A stretch of 35,094 bases of DNA from a virus. The notes under the pieces were generated by a model. It searched no databases. It had not been told where the DNA came from and saw only the letters and a list, made by a program, of their open reading frames with translations. This document shows positions 14,910-22,061 of this stretch, piece by piece. The first letter of the stretch is position 1. The number at the start of each line of letters is the position of its first letter. A program made the translations under genes and the position numbers. The stretch is taken from positions 1-35,094 of IMG/VR virus record IMGVR_UViG_3300022072_000058, one strand, 5' to 3'.

Positions 14910-15097
14910 AGTTCTAATTTATCTTCTAATTCATACATCCACTTCTTATGGTCTGGTAACGCTACTTCTCCGTTATCCAAAAGACCTTCTAGTGTTTTTA
15001 TATGGTGGGTTACTAAGCTCGACATAAGAGCTATTTCTTTTTCTGTGTAGTAATTTGCATACACATCATTTCCGTTACTGTCCTTCTTTGTTCTCAT
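14906..15097 (-). CDS. hypothetical protein, 63 aa
   Basis: Begins MRTKKDSNGNDVYANYYTEK. It has a helical region ALMSSLVTHHIKTLEGLLDN, a Trp-containing C-terminal helix and an acidic end. It overlaps the 51-aa gene upstream by 23 bases and the next gene by 4. A regulator or small enzyme partner is possible; nothing specific visible. Confidence 0.6.
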   Translation of the reverse strand: MRTKKDSNGNDVYANYYTEKEIALMSSLVTHHIKTLEGLLDNGEVALPDHKKWMYELEDKLEL

Positions 15098-15230
15098 ATG
15101 GTATCTTTCTAAATACTGCTTTTGATCTCTTAATTTCTATTGGAAACCCTGTTATAGGGTTGTAAGGGTAGTGCCAAAAGTCTACAGGCATCGGTGGAGT
15201 TTCTTTACTACCCCTAGTTTCTTTCTTCAT
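15075..15230 (-). CDS. hypothetical protein, 51 aa
   Basis: ATG 15230 overlaps the stop of the WYL_2-like gene in an ATGA; it ends at TAA 15075 inside the next gene. Composition is Pro- and aromatic-rich in the centre (PPMPVDFWHYPYNPITGFP) with basic ends. I recognise no domain. Overlap on both sides supports a coupled small gene. Confidence 0.55.
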   Translation of the reverse strand: MKKETRGSKETPPMPVDFWHYPYNPITGFPIEIKRSKAVFRKIPYENKEGQ

Positions 15231-15502
15231 ATTTCATCAAAGTTGTATCTCTCGCCCTCTATTTGAATCCATTTTAAGCGGTCTGTCTTGATAGTTCTGT
15301 AACCATTGGCGTTCATATCCCATACAACGATGTTGTGTGCCTTACGTCTATCGTATTGCAATCCTACACCCTTTAGGTCTTTCTGTACACCAACTCTACA
15401 AGACATTGTACGCTGTGTTCCGTCAGCCTTAGTAAAACTAGCTGAAAAGATTTTGCCTGTTGATACAAGGCTGTCGATAATGTTAAATAGTAATTTGTTC
15501 AT
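15227..15502 (-). CDS. WYL_2-type Sm-like protein
   Basis: A 91-aa protein with the pattern FTKADGTQRTMSCRVGVQKD, then GVGLQYDRRKAHNIVVWDM and GYRTIKTDRLKWIQ. This matches the WYL_2 family of small SH3-barrel (Sm-like) proteins common in phages. Such proteins are thought to bind nucleic acid or nucleotides; their exact job in phages is not settled. First gene of the P15.5 unit, with an AAAAGGAA Shine-Dalgarno-like sequence just before the start, better than most genes here. Confidence 0.7.
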   Translation of the reverse strand: MNKLLFNIIDSLVSTGKIFSASFTKADGTQRTMSCRVGVQKDLKGVGLQYDRRKAHNIVVWDMNANGYRTIKTDRLKWIQIEGERYNFDEI

Positions 15503-15530
15503 TGTGTTTCCTTTTATATGTTTAACAGGT

Positions 15531-15560
15531 GCAATATATAACCTTTTTTTGAACTACCAA
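15531..15560 (-). promoter_or_regulatory. Bacteroidota-type promoter P15.5 (weaker match)
   Basis: TTG (15560-15558), 19 bases, TATATTGC (15538-15531). The -7 box differs from TANNTTTG in the last bases. The -33 region TTTTGGTAGTTCAAAAA resembles those of P14.0 and P25.06. It lies directly after a terminator and before the WYL_2-like gene. Confidence 0.6.
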
Positions 15561-15575
15561 AATAATTTAAACAAA

Positions 15576-15605
15576 AAACCCCCAGAAGACAAAAACTAGG
15601 GGTTT
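15576..15605 (-). terminator. terminator after the terminase unit
   Basis: Seven-base stem AAACCCC/GGGGTTT (15599-15605 with 15576-15582), loop of 16 bases, followed on the minus strand by a T-run interrupted once. It lies about 85 bases beyond the large terminase stop and just before promoter P15.5. Confidence 0.75.
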
Positions 15606-15689
15606 AATGATAATTAACCAAAATTAAATCTATGAAACAAAATTTATTACTCAAATATAAAAATATATCTCAATATAGCAAAACTTTTT

Positions 15690-16901
15690 TTACTTTATTA
15701 CATACATACCTTTTGGATTTGTTCTAAGTAGCAGATACTCAATAGCATACCTCATTGAATCTACTCCGTGATTATAGGCATCTCTAGGCTTTATACCCCT
15801 AACATCCCAAACATAGTTGTTAAATTCTTTGACTAGGTTTTCGCCATCTAAGTTTATATTGTAGTCCTGCATAAGAGCTATACCCGCTAGGATAGAACCT
15901 TTCTTCTTTACTGTTGGCGTTACATTAAGACCCCTAGAATTGAGTTCAGCAATCAGCCTAGGCTCACTACTATCACAGACAATAAGTTGCTTACCAGCGT
16001 GCCTTTGACATAATTCATATATGTTAGACGTTACTAGACCCTTTTTATAGAACATCTCCTTAACCCAAATAATCTTACGCTGCTTATCTATAGAAACCTT
16101 AGTAAGTACGCTCTCGTCCCTACTAAATCCTATATCTAGTCCATAGCAGGTGAGTTGCATCTCTTCATTAAATCTACCTATTTGCCAATCATCAAACACA
16201 ACGCCTTCAGCCTTCTGTAGCCAGCCTCCCAGTATCTGGTGCTTATATTTATCTGGTCTACGTATTTTCATATCCTCTACCTGCTTAACAAACGACTCCG
16301 ATAGATTGTCGATGTTATCTCTGTAGTCGGTATGTATATAAGTAACATTATCTTTAGTGCCGTTAAATCCATCTGGAATACCTCTGTTCTGGAAGAACCT
16401 CTGGTATATCCAATGCTCCTTTGTAGTTGGGTTTAAGATTAACAGCACTCTGTTTCTTACCCCTCTAGCTCGTATAGAATAATCGATCTTATCAAAGCTC
16501 TCTTCATCTAGCAGCTCCTCCGCTTCATCCAGTACAAATGTATTTATACCACTAATAGATTTAAGTTTGGCGGTCTGGTCACCAGAAGCTGTCTTAATCC
16601 CAGAGAAATAAATGAAGCTATCTGTATGATTATTCTTTATATCGTTCTTTGTGATAGTGAAGCTGTCCTGCGCTCCCATCATCTCAATCTTATCGTTAAA
16701 TTCAGGGATAATAGACATAGAAGCAGAACTCATAGTATATCGAGTAAACAATATACCATTGCCTTCTTCATAGGTTAGTAGATTAAGAAAAAGGGTTGCG
16801 GCATATGATTTACCAGAACCCCTTCCACCTGTAATTACAAAGTATCTACTGTCGCTATTAAAAAGGGATTGATATTTGGGATGAAGCTGTATGCTTTGCA
16901 T
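15690..16901 (-). CDS. terL: terminase large subunit
   Basis: A 403-aa DNA-packaging motor of the PBSX/Terminase_3 type. ATPase: Walker A TGGRGSGKS at residues 24-32, Walker B TFVLDEAE with D125 and E126, coupling motif LILNPT near 154-159. Nuclease: acidic residues D256 (YGLDIGFS), D310 (IVCDSSEP) and D381 (HGVDSMRYA), the three-Asp RNase H-like site. It cuts concatemeric DNA and pumps it into the prohead through the portal. The start at ATG 16901 overlaps the end of an HNH gene by 44 bases. The sequence is intact. Confidence 0.95.
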   Translation of the reverse strand: MQSIQLHPKYQSLFNSDSRYFVITGGRGSGKSYAATLFLNLLTYEEGNGILFTRYTMSSASMSIIPEFNDKIEMMGAQDSFTITKNDIKNNHTDSFIYFSGIKTASGDQTAKLKSISGINTFVLDEAEELLDEESFDKIDYSIRARGVRNRVLLILNPTTKEHWIYQRFFQNRGIPDGFNGTKDNVTYIHTDYRDNIDNLSESFVKQVEDMKIRRPDKYKHQILGGWLQKAEGVVFDDWQIGRFNEEMQLTCYGLDIGFSRDESVLTKVSIDKQRKIIWVKEMFYKKGLVTSNIYELCQRHAGKQLIVCDSSEPRLIAELNSRGLNVTPTVKKKGSILAGIALMQDYNINLDGENLVKEFNNYVWDVRGIKPRDAYNHGVDSMRYAIEYLLLRTNPKGMYVIK

Positions 16902-17373
16902 TCTTATATTTTTTTATTATATAAATTAAGTTACCTTGACTTATCTTATAACGCCTATATGTTTTCTTTTGACCAAACACTAAGTAGTGGTTGTATATTT
17001 CATCATACAAATGCTTATAGGTTCCTGCCTTTACATATTTATTATTACGAATGCAATCCCTAGCGTTATCTTTATTAGTACCTAAGTATAAGTTTTTGTA
17101 TGAGTTATCACTAGGCTGATCATTCCTATGTAGAACCATCAAACCTTTGGTAAACAGTTTTTCTCCAACTCGACAAAACATAATGAATCTATGTCCTAAA
17201 ATTATTAGAGGTTTATTTTTATATTTTATTCCGAAAACTGCGTATCCGCTTCGATAAGATAATTTTTGCAAGGAACCATCTGGCTTAAATATTATTCCAG
17301 AATCATCACATCTGTAGCCCCTATTGTATGCCTCGATTATAACTTTATTTGATTGGCTTAATTGTTTCTCCAT
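16858..17373 (-). CDS. HNH endonuclease between the terminase subunits
   Basis: A 171-aa protein. HNH_3-type motif: H61-R62 in LGHRFIMF, then VLHRND with H82, N90 and NLYLGTNKDNARD with N94 and N103. The C-terminal part (KKTYRRYKISQGNLIYIIKK) looks like a DNA-binding helix-turn-helix common in homing endonucleases. Its ATG lies inside a small upstream frame and its last 44 bases overlap the terL start. It may be a mobile homing enzyme or a packaging-associated HNH nuclease; HNH genes next to terminase genes are known in many cos phages. Confidence 0.82.
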   Translation of the reverse strand: MEKQLSQSNKVIIEAYNRGYRCDDSGIIFKPDGSLQKLSYRSGYAVFGIKYKNKPLIILGHRFIMFCRVGEKLFTKGLMVLHRNDQPSDNSYKNLYLGTNKDNARDCIRNNKYVKAGTYKHLYDEIYNHYLVFGQKKTYRRYKISQGNLIYIIKKYKNAKHTASSQISIPF

Positions 17374-17473
17374 CTTCCTTTGGTTTAAGTTCTGTTACTA
17401 GTCTTTCTAGTGTTTCAATCTTTTCTAGGCATAGAACCACTATCATCTCCAGTCGTTCTATTTTGTTCTTCAT
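17345..17473 (-). CDS. small coiled-coil peptide, 42 aa
   Basis: ATG 17473 lies within the 3' end of the small terminase gene and TAA 17345 within the start of the HNH gene, so it bridges both. The peptide has clear heptad-like hydrophobics (KIERLEMIVVLCLEKIETLE) suggesting a coiled coil. Another in-frame ATG is at 17446. Supported by its bridging position and amphipathic pattern only. Confidence 0.45.
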   Translation of the reverse strand: MKNKIERLEMIVVLCLEKIETLERLVTELKPKEDGETIKPIK

Positions 17474-17840
17474 TTCTATTAGCTTCGATTCTCTCATCTT
17501 TAACTTCTTTATGGGTTATATCTATAGTTTTAGGTTGGGCGAAATCAATCACAGGTATATTCACCTTAGTGTTAACATCTATTTGTTGCATCTCTTTCGG
17601 CTTACCATATCTATAGTTCATTAGATAATCCCAATGCTTTGCTGAACCTCCCTTAGCTAATTTAGCTACTTCGATCCACATCTTCTCTTCACTACCAAAC
17701 GTCTTCTTTAGTGCGGAAAGGGTAAGCCTGTTCATATCCTTATCAGCTACCTTTCTAGGTCTACCCTGCCCTCTGGAGACACCTTTCACCGCACCATTAT
17801 TCTTTCTACCGTCTACCTTTTTTGGCTTATCTTCTTCCAT
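17415..17840 (-). CDS. terS: terminase small subunit-like protein
   Basis: A 141-aa protein. The basic N-terminus contains GRKNNGAVKGVSRGQGRPRK, followed by a helical segment with KMWIEVAKLAKGGSAKHWDY and MNYRYGKPKE, a pattern seen in small terminase-like proteins of Bacteroidota phages. The C-terminal 50 residues are hydrophilic and probably disordered. It should recognise the packaging site and load the large subunit. The place just upstream of the HNH and large terminase genes supports this. Confidence 0.65.
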   Translation of the reverse strand: MEEDKPKKVDGRKNNGAVKGVSRGQGRPRKVADKDMNRLTLSALKKTFGSEEKMWIEVAKLAKGGSAKHWDYLMNYRYGKPKEMQQIDVNTKVNIPVIDFAQPKTIDITHKEVKDERIEANRNEEQNRTTGDDSGSMPRKD

Positions 17841-17843
17841 ATA

Positions 17844-17900
17844 CTATTCTTCAAAGATTAACATCATTATCAGTATACCAGCTCCTATTATATAAAACAT
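17844..17900 (-). CDS. possible 18-aa hydrophobic peptide
   Basis: A very short frame, ATG 17900 to TAG 17844, two bases after the DnaA-like gene and three before the small terminase gene. It is almost wholly hydrophobic (MFYIIGAGILIMMLIFEE), like a single membrane span. The only support is that it exactly fills the gap between the two genes. It may be chance. Confidence 0.3.
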   Translation of the reverse strand: MFYIIGAGILIMMLIFEE

Positions 17901-17902
17901 AT

Positions 17903-18442
17903 CTACTGTTCTAATTGTTCTAATTCAGCTATAAAAGTCTTAGCACAAGCAAGACTATTTCTTTTTAAGATCAAACCTTTTAGGTGTTGCAACCTAACAT
18001 TTGCCTTAATATACTTTTCTCTGTATTCGCCAGAATTTTCAACCTCATCTTTAAGTTTGTCTAAATCCGACTGTAGGGAAGCATTCTTAATAAGCAGATC
18101 AAGATAACTACGGTTCTTAACCTTTTCCTTTTGTATATTTTCCTTTATAGGAGTTACTTCGCTTAATATTTTATTATAAACCCTTATGTAAAACTTCTCG
18201 TTCCAAGAATCTAAATTGCTAAACACTTTCCTTAAGGAATGCAAAACAGTTGCGTGATCCTGTTCTAACGTCTCGCCTATAGCACAAAGACTAAGCGGAG
18301 TAACCTCCCTGCATATTCCATAATATAAAGACCTAGCATAAACGTATTCTCTACTTCTTATGTGTTTCCCTTTAGACGTTCTCTCATCTAAATTTATTTG
18401 TAATTCTTCCTCTATTCTATTCCGTATCTCCTTCGCTAACAT
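17903..18442 (-). CDS. DnaA domain IV-like DNA-binding protein
   Basis: A 179-aa protein. Residues 30-75 resemble the DnaA C-terminal helix-turn-helix: SREYVYARSLYYGICREVTP, then SLCAIGETLEQDHATVLHSL, with the D-H-x-T-V...H signature (D62, H63, T65, V66, H68) that reads DnaA boxes. The ATPase domain of DnaA is absent. The C-terminal 90 residues form a long charged coiled coil. It may bind host or phage origin sequences to steer replication, or act as a transcription regulator. Member of the P19.7 unit. Confidence 0.75.
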   Translation of the reverse strand: MLAKEIRNRIEEELQINLDERTSKGKHIRSREYVYARSLYYGICREVTPLSLCAIGETLEQDHATVLHSLRKVFSNLDSWNEKFYIRVYNKILSEVTPIKENIQKEKVKNRSYLDLLIKNASLQSDLDKLKDEVENSGEYREKYIKANVRLQHLKGLILKRNSLACAKTFIAELEQLEQ

Positions 18443-18614
18443 ATAGTAATTTTTTATAATCTTTATAAGCCTCTGCTATCCCTTGACAGCATTCGTAATG
18501 TTCTATTTCCTCATAGTATTTTCTTAGTACACTTAAATCCTCTTCAGCTAATACACCAGTTGTGAGTGATATAAGTATATCTTTGTAGCATTCATCTTTG
18601 TCAGTATATATCAT
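18417..18614 (-). CDS. hypothetical acidic protein, 65 aa
   Basis: A helical, acidic protein (KYYEEIEHYECCQGIAEAYK) between the exonuclease and DnaA-like genes. Its start overlaps the exonuclease stop by 4 bases (ATGA) and its end overlaps the DnaA-like gene by 26. No motif recognised beyond a CC pair. Co-expression suggests a replication or recombination accessory protein. Confidence 0.6.
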   Translation of the reverse strand: MIYTDKDECYKDILISLTTGVLAEEDLSVLRKYYEEIEHYECCQGIAEAYKDYKKLLYVSEGDTE

Positions 18615-19378
18615 AATATATCCTCTATGTAGAATGGCTCAAAGTCAGTCTCACCATTGGCGATCCTCTTATAGTTATGTATACCTTGCTCTACAATTTC
18701 TTTACCAGATAAGTAGAATTTTTCAGACACACTAAAGAATCCAAACTCACCTGTAGATTTATCTATAGCAATGAACACAAAATTGTCATATGTGACGTTA
18801 AACAGGCTACAGTATATATAAACCTGTGCTGCATAACCAAATTTACGAGCATCACTCTTAAACCATTTAAGGTTCTGACAGGTCTTTAAATCTGCAATAT
18901 AACCATCACCTAGTATGTCTGCCTTAGCCCGAAAGCATAAGCCATCTATGTAACCTACAGCAGGTACTTCAGGTGTAGACTTTTCTAGTATATCGCCAAT
19001 CTTAGAACAAGATAGAAATGTTTCTGCTAACTCTTCTACCTTCTCTTTATCCTTCTGAAGAAAGACTCTATCGTTCTCTGCTAATGCTTCTTTCCAAACC
19101 TTACCAGCTCTTTTTTCCACATCAACAAACACCTGTTTAGCATACACCTCTGGCTCTAGTACGTACCAATGGAATAACGAACCAAAGTCAAATACTGACT
19201 TATGTCCGCTATCACCACCAATACTATCGATATACTTTATTGGGTCTTTCGACAAAAGTTTTATTGAAGAGGATGATAGACTATTCTCACCCATATAACC
19301 AAAGTAGAATGAGTCGTCCTTCATCTTTTCCAGAAGTTCACTTTCTCGCCAAGCCTTACCATCTAAAGTAAATATCAT
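18611..19378 (-). CDS. PD-(D/E)XK exonuclease (RecE/lambda-exo functional type)
   Basis: A 255-aa protein. Motifs: GSLFH at 66-70 (helix motif), RAKADIL with D154, IADLKT with D163-x-K165 and QVYIY with Q185/Y188, as in phage PD-(D/E)XK exonucleases of the DUF3799/RecB-like group. It should resect double-stranded ends to give single strands for annealing by the phage ERF protein encoded at 25053. Together they would form a two-component recombination system, here split across two transcription units. Catalytic residues appear intact. Confidence 0.8.
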   Translation of the reverse strand: MIFTLDGKAWRESELLEKMKDDSFYFGYMGENSLSSSSIKLLSKDPIKYIDSIGGDSGHKSVFDFGSLFHWYVLEPEVYAKQVFVDVEKRAGKVWKEALAENDRVFLQKDKEKVEELAETFLSCSKIGDILEKSTPEVPAVGYIDGLCFRAKADILGDGYIADLKTCQNLKWFKSDARKFGYAAQVYIYCSLFNVTYDNFVFIAIDKSTGEFGFFSVSEKFYLSGKEIVEQGIHNYKRIANGETDFEPFYIEDIL

Positions 19379-19381
19379 AAT

Positions 19382-19528
19382 CTATTTGTAATTAGAGTAC
19401 TGCTCTACATATTTAGGCAAGTACCTGTTATACTCTTCTTGCTCCATCCAATGATGGTAAATTCTAGCCTCTTCTCCTAGAAGGTCTTCAAACTGTATTT
19501 TCTCAAATTCTCTTTTAGTTGCTCCCAT
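19382..19528 (-). CDS. small hypothetical protein, 48 aa
   Basis: ATG 19528 lies one base past the stop of the membrane peptide gene, and TAG 19382 ends three bases before the exonuclease gene. The protein is charged and aromatic (YHHWMEQEEYNRYLPKYVEQ), probably helical. Tight fit between two genes supports it. Function unknown. Confidence 0.55.
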   Translation of the reverse strand: MGATKREFEKIQFEDLLGEEARIYHHWMEQEEYNRYLPKYVEQYSNYK

Positions 19529-19529
19529 A

Positions 19530-19709
19530 TCAAAAGTTTTTTATTAAGTACTTAATTATTCGTTCGGTCTTGTTCAGTAAGAATGATAATGGGTACTCAA
19601 CAGAGACGTATAGTGCTAATAGTACAGTCTCTATGATGTAGAAGAACAAAAGCAGTACTAGTGCCATTGCTAACTTAAACGGTTTTAGAATTGTTGTTAA
19701 TATCTTCAT
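19530..19709 (-). CDS. membrane peptide, 59 aa
   Basis: I use ATG 19709 (MKILTTILKPF), preceded by AAAGGA at a good distance, since the longer in-frame ATG at 19739 lies inside the promoter. The centre is very hydrophobic (LAMALVLLLFFYIIETVLLA, residues about 12-40), giving one or two membrane spans, with a basic tail. First gene after promoter P19.7. It may modify the host membrane early in infection; this is a guess. Confidence 0.6.
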   Translation of the reverse strand: MKILTTILKPFKLAMALVLLLFFYIIETVLLALYVSVEYPLSFLLNKTERIIKYLIKNF

Positions 19710-19726
19710 AATGTTTTCCTTTGCAT

Positions 19727-19756
19727 CAAAGATAAACAAAATTTTGATACCACCAA
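19727..19756 (-). promoter_or_regulatory. Bacteroidota-type promoter P19.7
   Basis: TTG (19756-19754), 19 bases, TATCTTTG (19734-19727). It is a full consensus match located at the 3' end of the 52-aa gene. The expected start is about 10-15 bases before ATG 19709, with a Shine-Dalgarno-like AAAGGA between. Confidence 0.75.
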
Positions 19757-19757
19757 A

Positions 19758-19916
19758 TTATTTTTTCGGATTGAAGTTACTTTTCCACATAGTTTGACAT
19801 ACTGCAAAGCGTTGATCCCTATCTGGAAACTCGCTTATCATCTTAGCATTGTTCATACATCTGCGGTTAAATTCTTTCTGTTCCTCGTACTTCTTAGGTT
19901 GCATCTTAATTGGCAT
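19758..19916 (-). CDS. small phage protein, 52 aa
   Basis: ATG 19916 lies inside the end of the MazG-like gene and the frame ends at TAA 19758. The motif FNRRCMNNAKMISEFPDRDQ followed by RFAVCQTMW is a common ending in small phage proteins that carry a Cys-x...Arg-Phe-Ala-Val-Cys pattern. No activity is known to me. Last gene of the P25.06 replication unit, partly overlapping promoter P19.7. Confidence 0.6.
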   Translation of the reverse strand: MPIKMQPKKYEEQKEFNRRCMNNAKMISEFPDRDQRFAVCQTMWKSNFNPKK

Positions 19917-20163
19917 TATTTATTAGTTTTAATAGTTTCTCACAATACAATGTAGCATCCATCATCTCTTCCTGTAGGTGTCTGATAAACGCTATTGTAT
20001 CTTCTTTAGACTCTTCTAAGGTCGTTCCGTATTTATTTATACCAACCTTACTTCTGTTGTTGTACTTTCGGACAACATTCTCGACTATGCTATCCACTCG
20101 CTCCGTTTGAATTGGAGAAGTAGATGAGGCATTCTCAAAATACTTTGTTACTGAATCACTCAT
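19906..20163 (-). CDS. MazG-like all-alpha NTP pyrophosphohydrolase, tentative
   Basis: An 85-aa helical protein with RKYNNRSKVGINKYGTTLEE and then IRHLQEEMMDATLYCEKLL. The KYG near the middle and the E-E-x-x-D of the final helix resemble the metal-binding pattern of phage MazG-like or dATP/dGTP pyrophosphohydrolase families. If so it would trim the nucleotide pool. It is shorter than classic MazG proteins, so the family call is tentative. Starts in an ATGA overlap with the preceding gene. Confidence 0.5.
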   Translation of the reverse strand: MSDSVTKYFENASSTSPIQTERVDSIVENVVRKYNNRSKVGINKYGTTLEESKEDTIAFIRHLQEEMMDATLYCEKLLKLINNAN

Positions 20164-20549
20164 AATTTTTCTGCTTTAGTTACTGATAAAAACCCAACCC
20201 TCTTTTCCACCCTATTGGCGTCAGAGAAGTGAGTCGTTTTTCTTAGTCTCATAGATTCCCATCTAGGTTTGAATTGTTTTAGGTTAAACCTAAAAACTCC
20301 CTCTGGTGTAGAATTTATATACATAGGTATCTCGAAAGTGCCACTACATTTGCCCACCATAGCTTTATGCTTCTTTTCCTCAATCATCAACTTATCGTAA
20401 TGAGATGTACGGCATTTAAGCTCTATTCTGTGATTAGCCGCAGCTGAATAACAATCCCACCTACTAGTAGGATCACTAGCCTTAACTAAGTCTGGATAGT
20501 AGTTCTCCTTTAGGTAATTAAACAAATCTTTCTCTTCCCAGTTTTTCAT
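20160..20549 (-). CDS. small PD-(D/E)XK-like protein
   Basis: A 129-aa protein with SRWDCYSAAANHRIELKCR (D32, then E43-x-K45), the core of the PD-(D/E)XK fold, followed by a helix with MIEEKKHKAM. The rest is basic with RWESMRLRKT near the C-terminus. It may be a nuclease or an inactive DNA-binding relative. Start overlaps the upstream gene by ATGA. Family resemblance is by motif only. Confidence 0.55.
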   Translation of the reverse strand: MKNWEEKDLFNYLKENYYPDLVKASDPTSRWDCYSAAANHRIELKCRTSHYDKLMIEEKKHKAMVGKCSGTFEIPMYINSTPEGVFRFNLKQFKPRWESMRLRKTTHFSDANRVEKRVGFLSVTKAEKL

Positions 20550-20959
20550 TTATACTTTCTATACACCTTCTCTAACTTTTTAAGAACGCTGTTAACAAAA
20601 CAGGGAGCGCAACTTGTTCCCTCTACATTATCATTAAATACTCTATTGTATATATTAACAAGACTATTCTGTTGGTCTCTAGTGACTGTAGACCGTCTTT
20701 GCCCAAACCAATCAGCAAGATAATTATATTCATCTTCGGTTAAGCAATTAGGTTTCTCATAAGGAAACATACGATTTAAAAGTTCCTTACGACTATCACA
20801 TCCGCAATCTTCGCCTAGAATGAACTTAGCTACTTTCGCTACTCCAGTCTTTTCCAACACCTTCTCAACGGTATCACCTAGACCCTTACTCTCTTTTTCT
20901 TGTTTAGCCTTCCAATCTCGATAGGCTTTGGTGCGTTTATCGCCTTTAAACTCTTCCAT
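20546..20959 (-). CDS. hypothetical protein with two Cys pairs, 137 aa
   Basis: Basic N-terminus with RTKAYRDWKAKQEKESKG, then a hydrophobic helix, CGCDSRKELL, a middle helix and SCAPCFV near residue 117. The CxC and CxxC could bind zinc. This layout occurs in phages of Bacteroidota, where it usually carries no functional name. It lies between the sigma-like factor and the PD-(D/E)XK-like gene, so a regulatory role is possible. Confidence 0.6.
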   Translation of the reverse strand: MEEFKGDKRTKAYRDWKAKQEKESKGLGDTVEKVLEKTGVAKVAKFILGEDCGCDSRKELLNRMFPYEKPNCLTEDEYNYLADWFGQRRSTVTRDQQNSLVNIYNRVFNDNVEGTSCAPCFVNSVLKKLEKVYRKYK

Positions 20960-20960
20960 A

Positions 20961-21509
20961 CTATTTTGTATATTTATTATTCTTAGCTTCTAAGTACTCT
21001 TTCCACTCTTTCTCAAAAGCTCTTCTTACTTTCATCTTTCCATTCTTTAGAGTTCCAAATATAGAACTCAAACTTATTCTAGTTACAGAGGATATTGCTC
21101 TCATACTAAGTTGCTTCTTAAAATGTATTTCCCACAACTTCTTATCATACCAGTACCAACTATTTACCATTTCTTCTATTCCGCCAACTAGATTCTCAAA
21201 ACTATCCTCATACTCATATACATCAAATAGACTGTCTGGCGATACATTACTTTCGCTGAAATCTCCATCTATCTTCCACTTATGTACTTTAGATAGGAAT
21301 AAATTCCTAAGGGTAACATATACATAGAAGCTATTAAGCTCCTTATCATTATACATAATCCTTTCTGGATCGTCTATGTATTTAACTAATCGAACATACA
21401 TTGACTGTACTATCTCGTTAGCCTCTTCTTCATTGCATCCAAAGGACATAGCCATATGAATCCAATCCGAATGCTTATCAGCAAGTCTATCAATTAATCG
21501 TTCCACCAA
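20961..21509 (-). CDS. sigma-70-like transcription factor
   Basis: A 182-aa protein. Residues 10-70 resemble sigma region 2 (SDWIHMAMSFGCNEEEANEI then VQSMYVRLV and NSFYVYVTLRNLF), and residues 125-165 an HTH like region 4 (QLSMRAISSVTRISLSSIFG). I recognise it as the small sigma-like group common in Bacteroidota phages. It could redirect host polymerase to phage promoters lacking the host consensus, such as the late region. No in-frame ATG exists upstream, so it starts at TTG 21509 or GTG 21506. Confidence 0.65.
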   Translation of the reverse strand: MVERLIDRLADKHSDWIHMAMSFGCNEEEANEIVQSMYVRLVKYIDDPERIMYNDKELNSFYVYVTLRNLFLSKVHKWKIDGDFSESNVSPDSLFDVYEYEDSFENLVGGIEEMVNSWYWYDKKLWEIHFKKQLSMRAISSVTRISLSSIFGTLKNGKMKVRRAFEKEWKEYLEAKNNKYTK

Positions 21510-21661
21510 TGAAATGATATTCCGAATACACCTATAAAAATCTGTATCATATATTCTGGTGATAAATCTTCTGGGTGAGGCTCATCTTCAGGAAGCATAT
21601 GTGTGTCCCAATAATTAACTCCAAATGTAAATCCGTAAATAGGAAAAATTTGTACGTGCAT
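21494..21661 (-). CDS. hypothetical 55-aa protein
   Basis: ATG 21661 follows the RusA stop by one base and TAA 21494 lies inside the sigma-like gene. Sequence starts MHVQIFPIYGFTFGVNYW, then an acidic Pro-rich section, and ends MIQIFIGVFGISFHWWND. Similar short aromatic proteins occur in flavobacterial phages. Tight spacing supports it, and overlap with the sigma gene suggests translational coupling, which would explain the non-ATG start there. Confidence 0.6.
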   Translation of the reverse strand: MHVQIFPIYGFTFGVNYWDTHMLPEDEPHPEDLSPEYMIQIFIGVFGISFHWWND

Positions 21662-21662
21662 C

Positions 21663-22061
21663 TTATGTTGTTTTATATTGTTTTATTGTTGCTACAATCC
21701 TAGCGTCCTCTTTATCAATACCTCCGAATAAAGAAGTAATCTTCACAACCGTATCTGTATCGTCAGTCTCAATGCATCCAGTCTCCACTAGAGCATCCTG
21801 AAAGAACTTATCAGCTACAGCTATAACATTCATTAAATCTCTCTTTCTTTTATCTGGCGCATAGTAGACGTAATCTATCTCTACCTGTCCTAAAATAGAA
21901 AAGTCGAGGTTTCCCCCGACTTGCTCTTTGAACTTCTTCTTTATGTTGTTACTTACCTGATAGTGCCAGTTACGGTACTGGTTAAGATTAAGATACCTCT
22001 TCTTCTTACCAGATTTTATCCAGATCGGTAACGTTATTTGTATGTCCTGTACGGATTTCAT
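21663..22061 (-). CDS. rusA: RusA-family Holliday junction resolvase
   Basis: A 132-aa protein with the RusA pattern: YVYYAPDKRKRDLMNV (D70, D75), VADKFFQDALVETG (D89) and CIETDDTDTVV (D100, D101). RusA enzymes are dimers that cut four-way DNA junctions, here probably clearing branches before packaging. The N-terminus overlaps the primase-helicase gene by 56 bases. The acidic catalytic residues look intact. Confidence 0.82.
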   Translation of the reverse strand: MKSVQDIQITLPIWIKSGKKKRYLNLNQYRNWHYQVSNNIKKKFKEQVGGNLDFSILGQVEIDYVYYAPDKRKRDLMNVIAVADKFFQDALVETGCIETDDTDTVVKITSLFGGIDKEDARIVATIKQYKTT

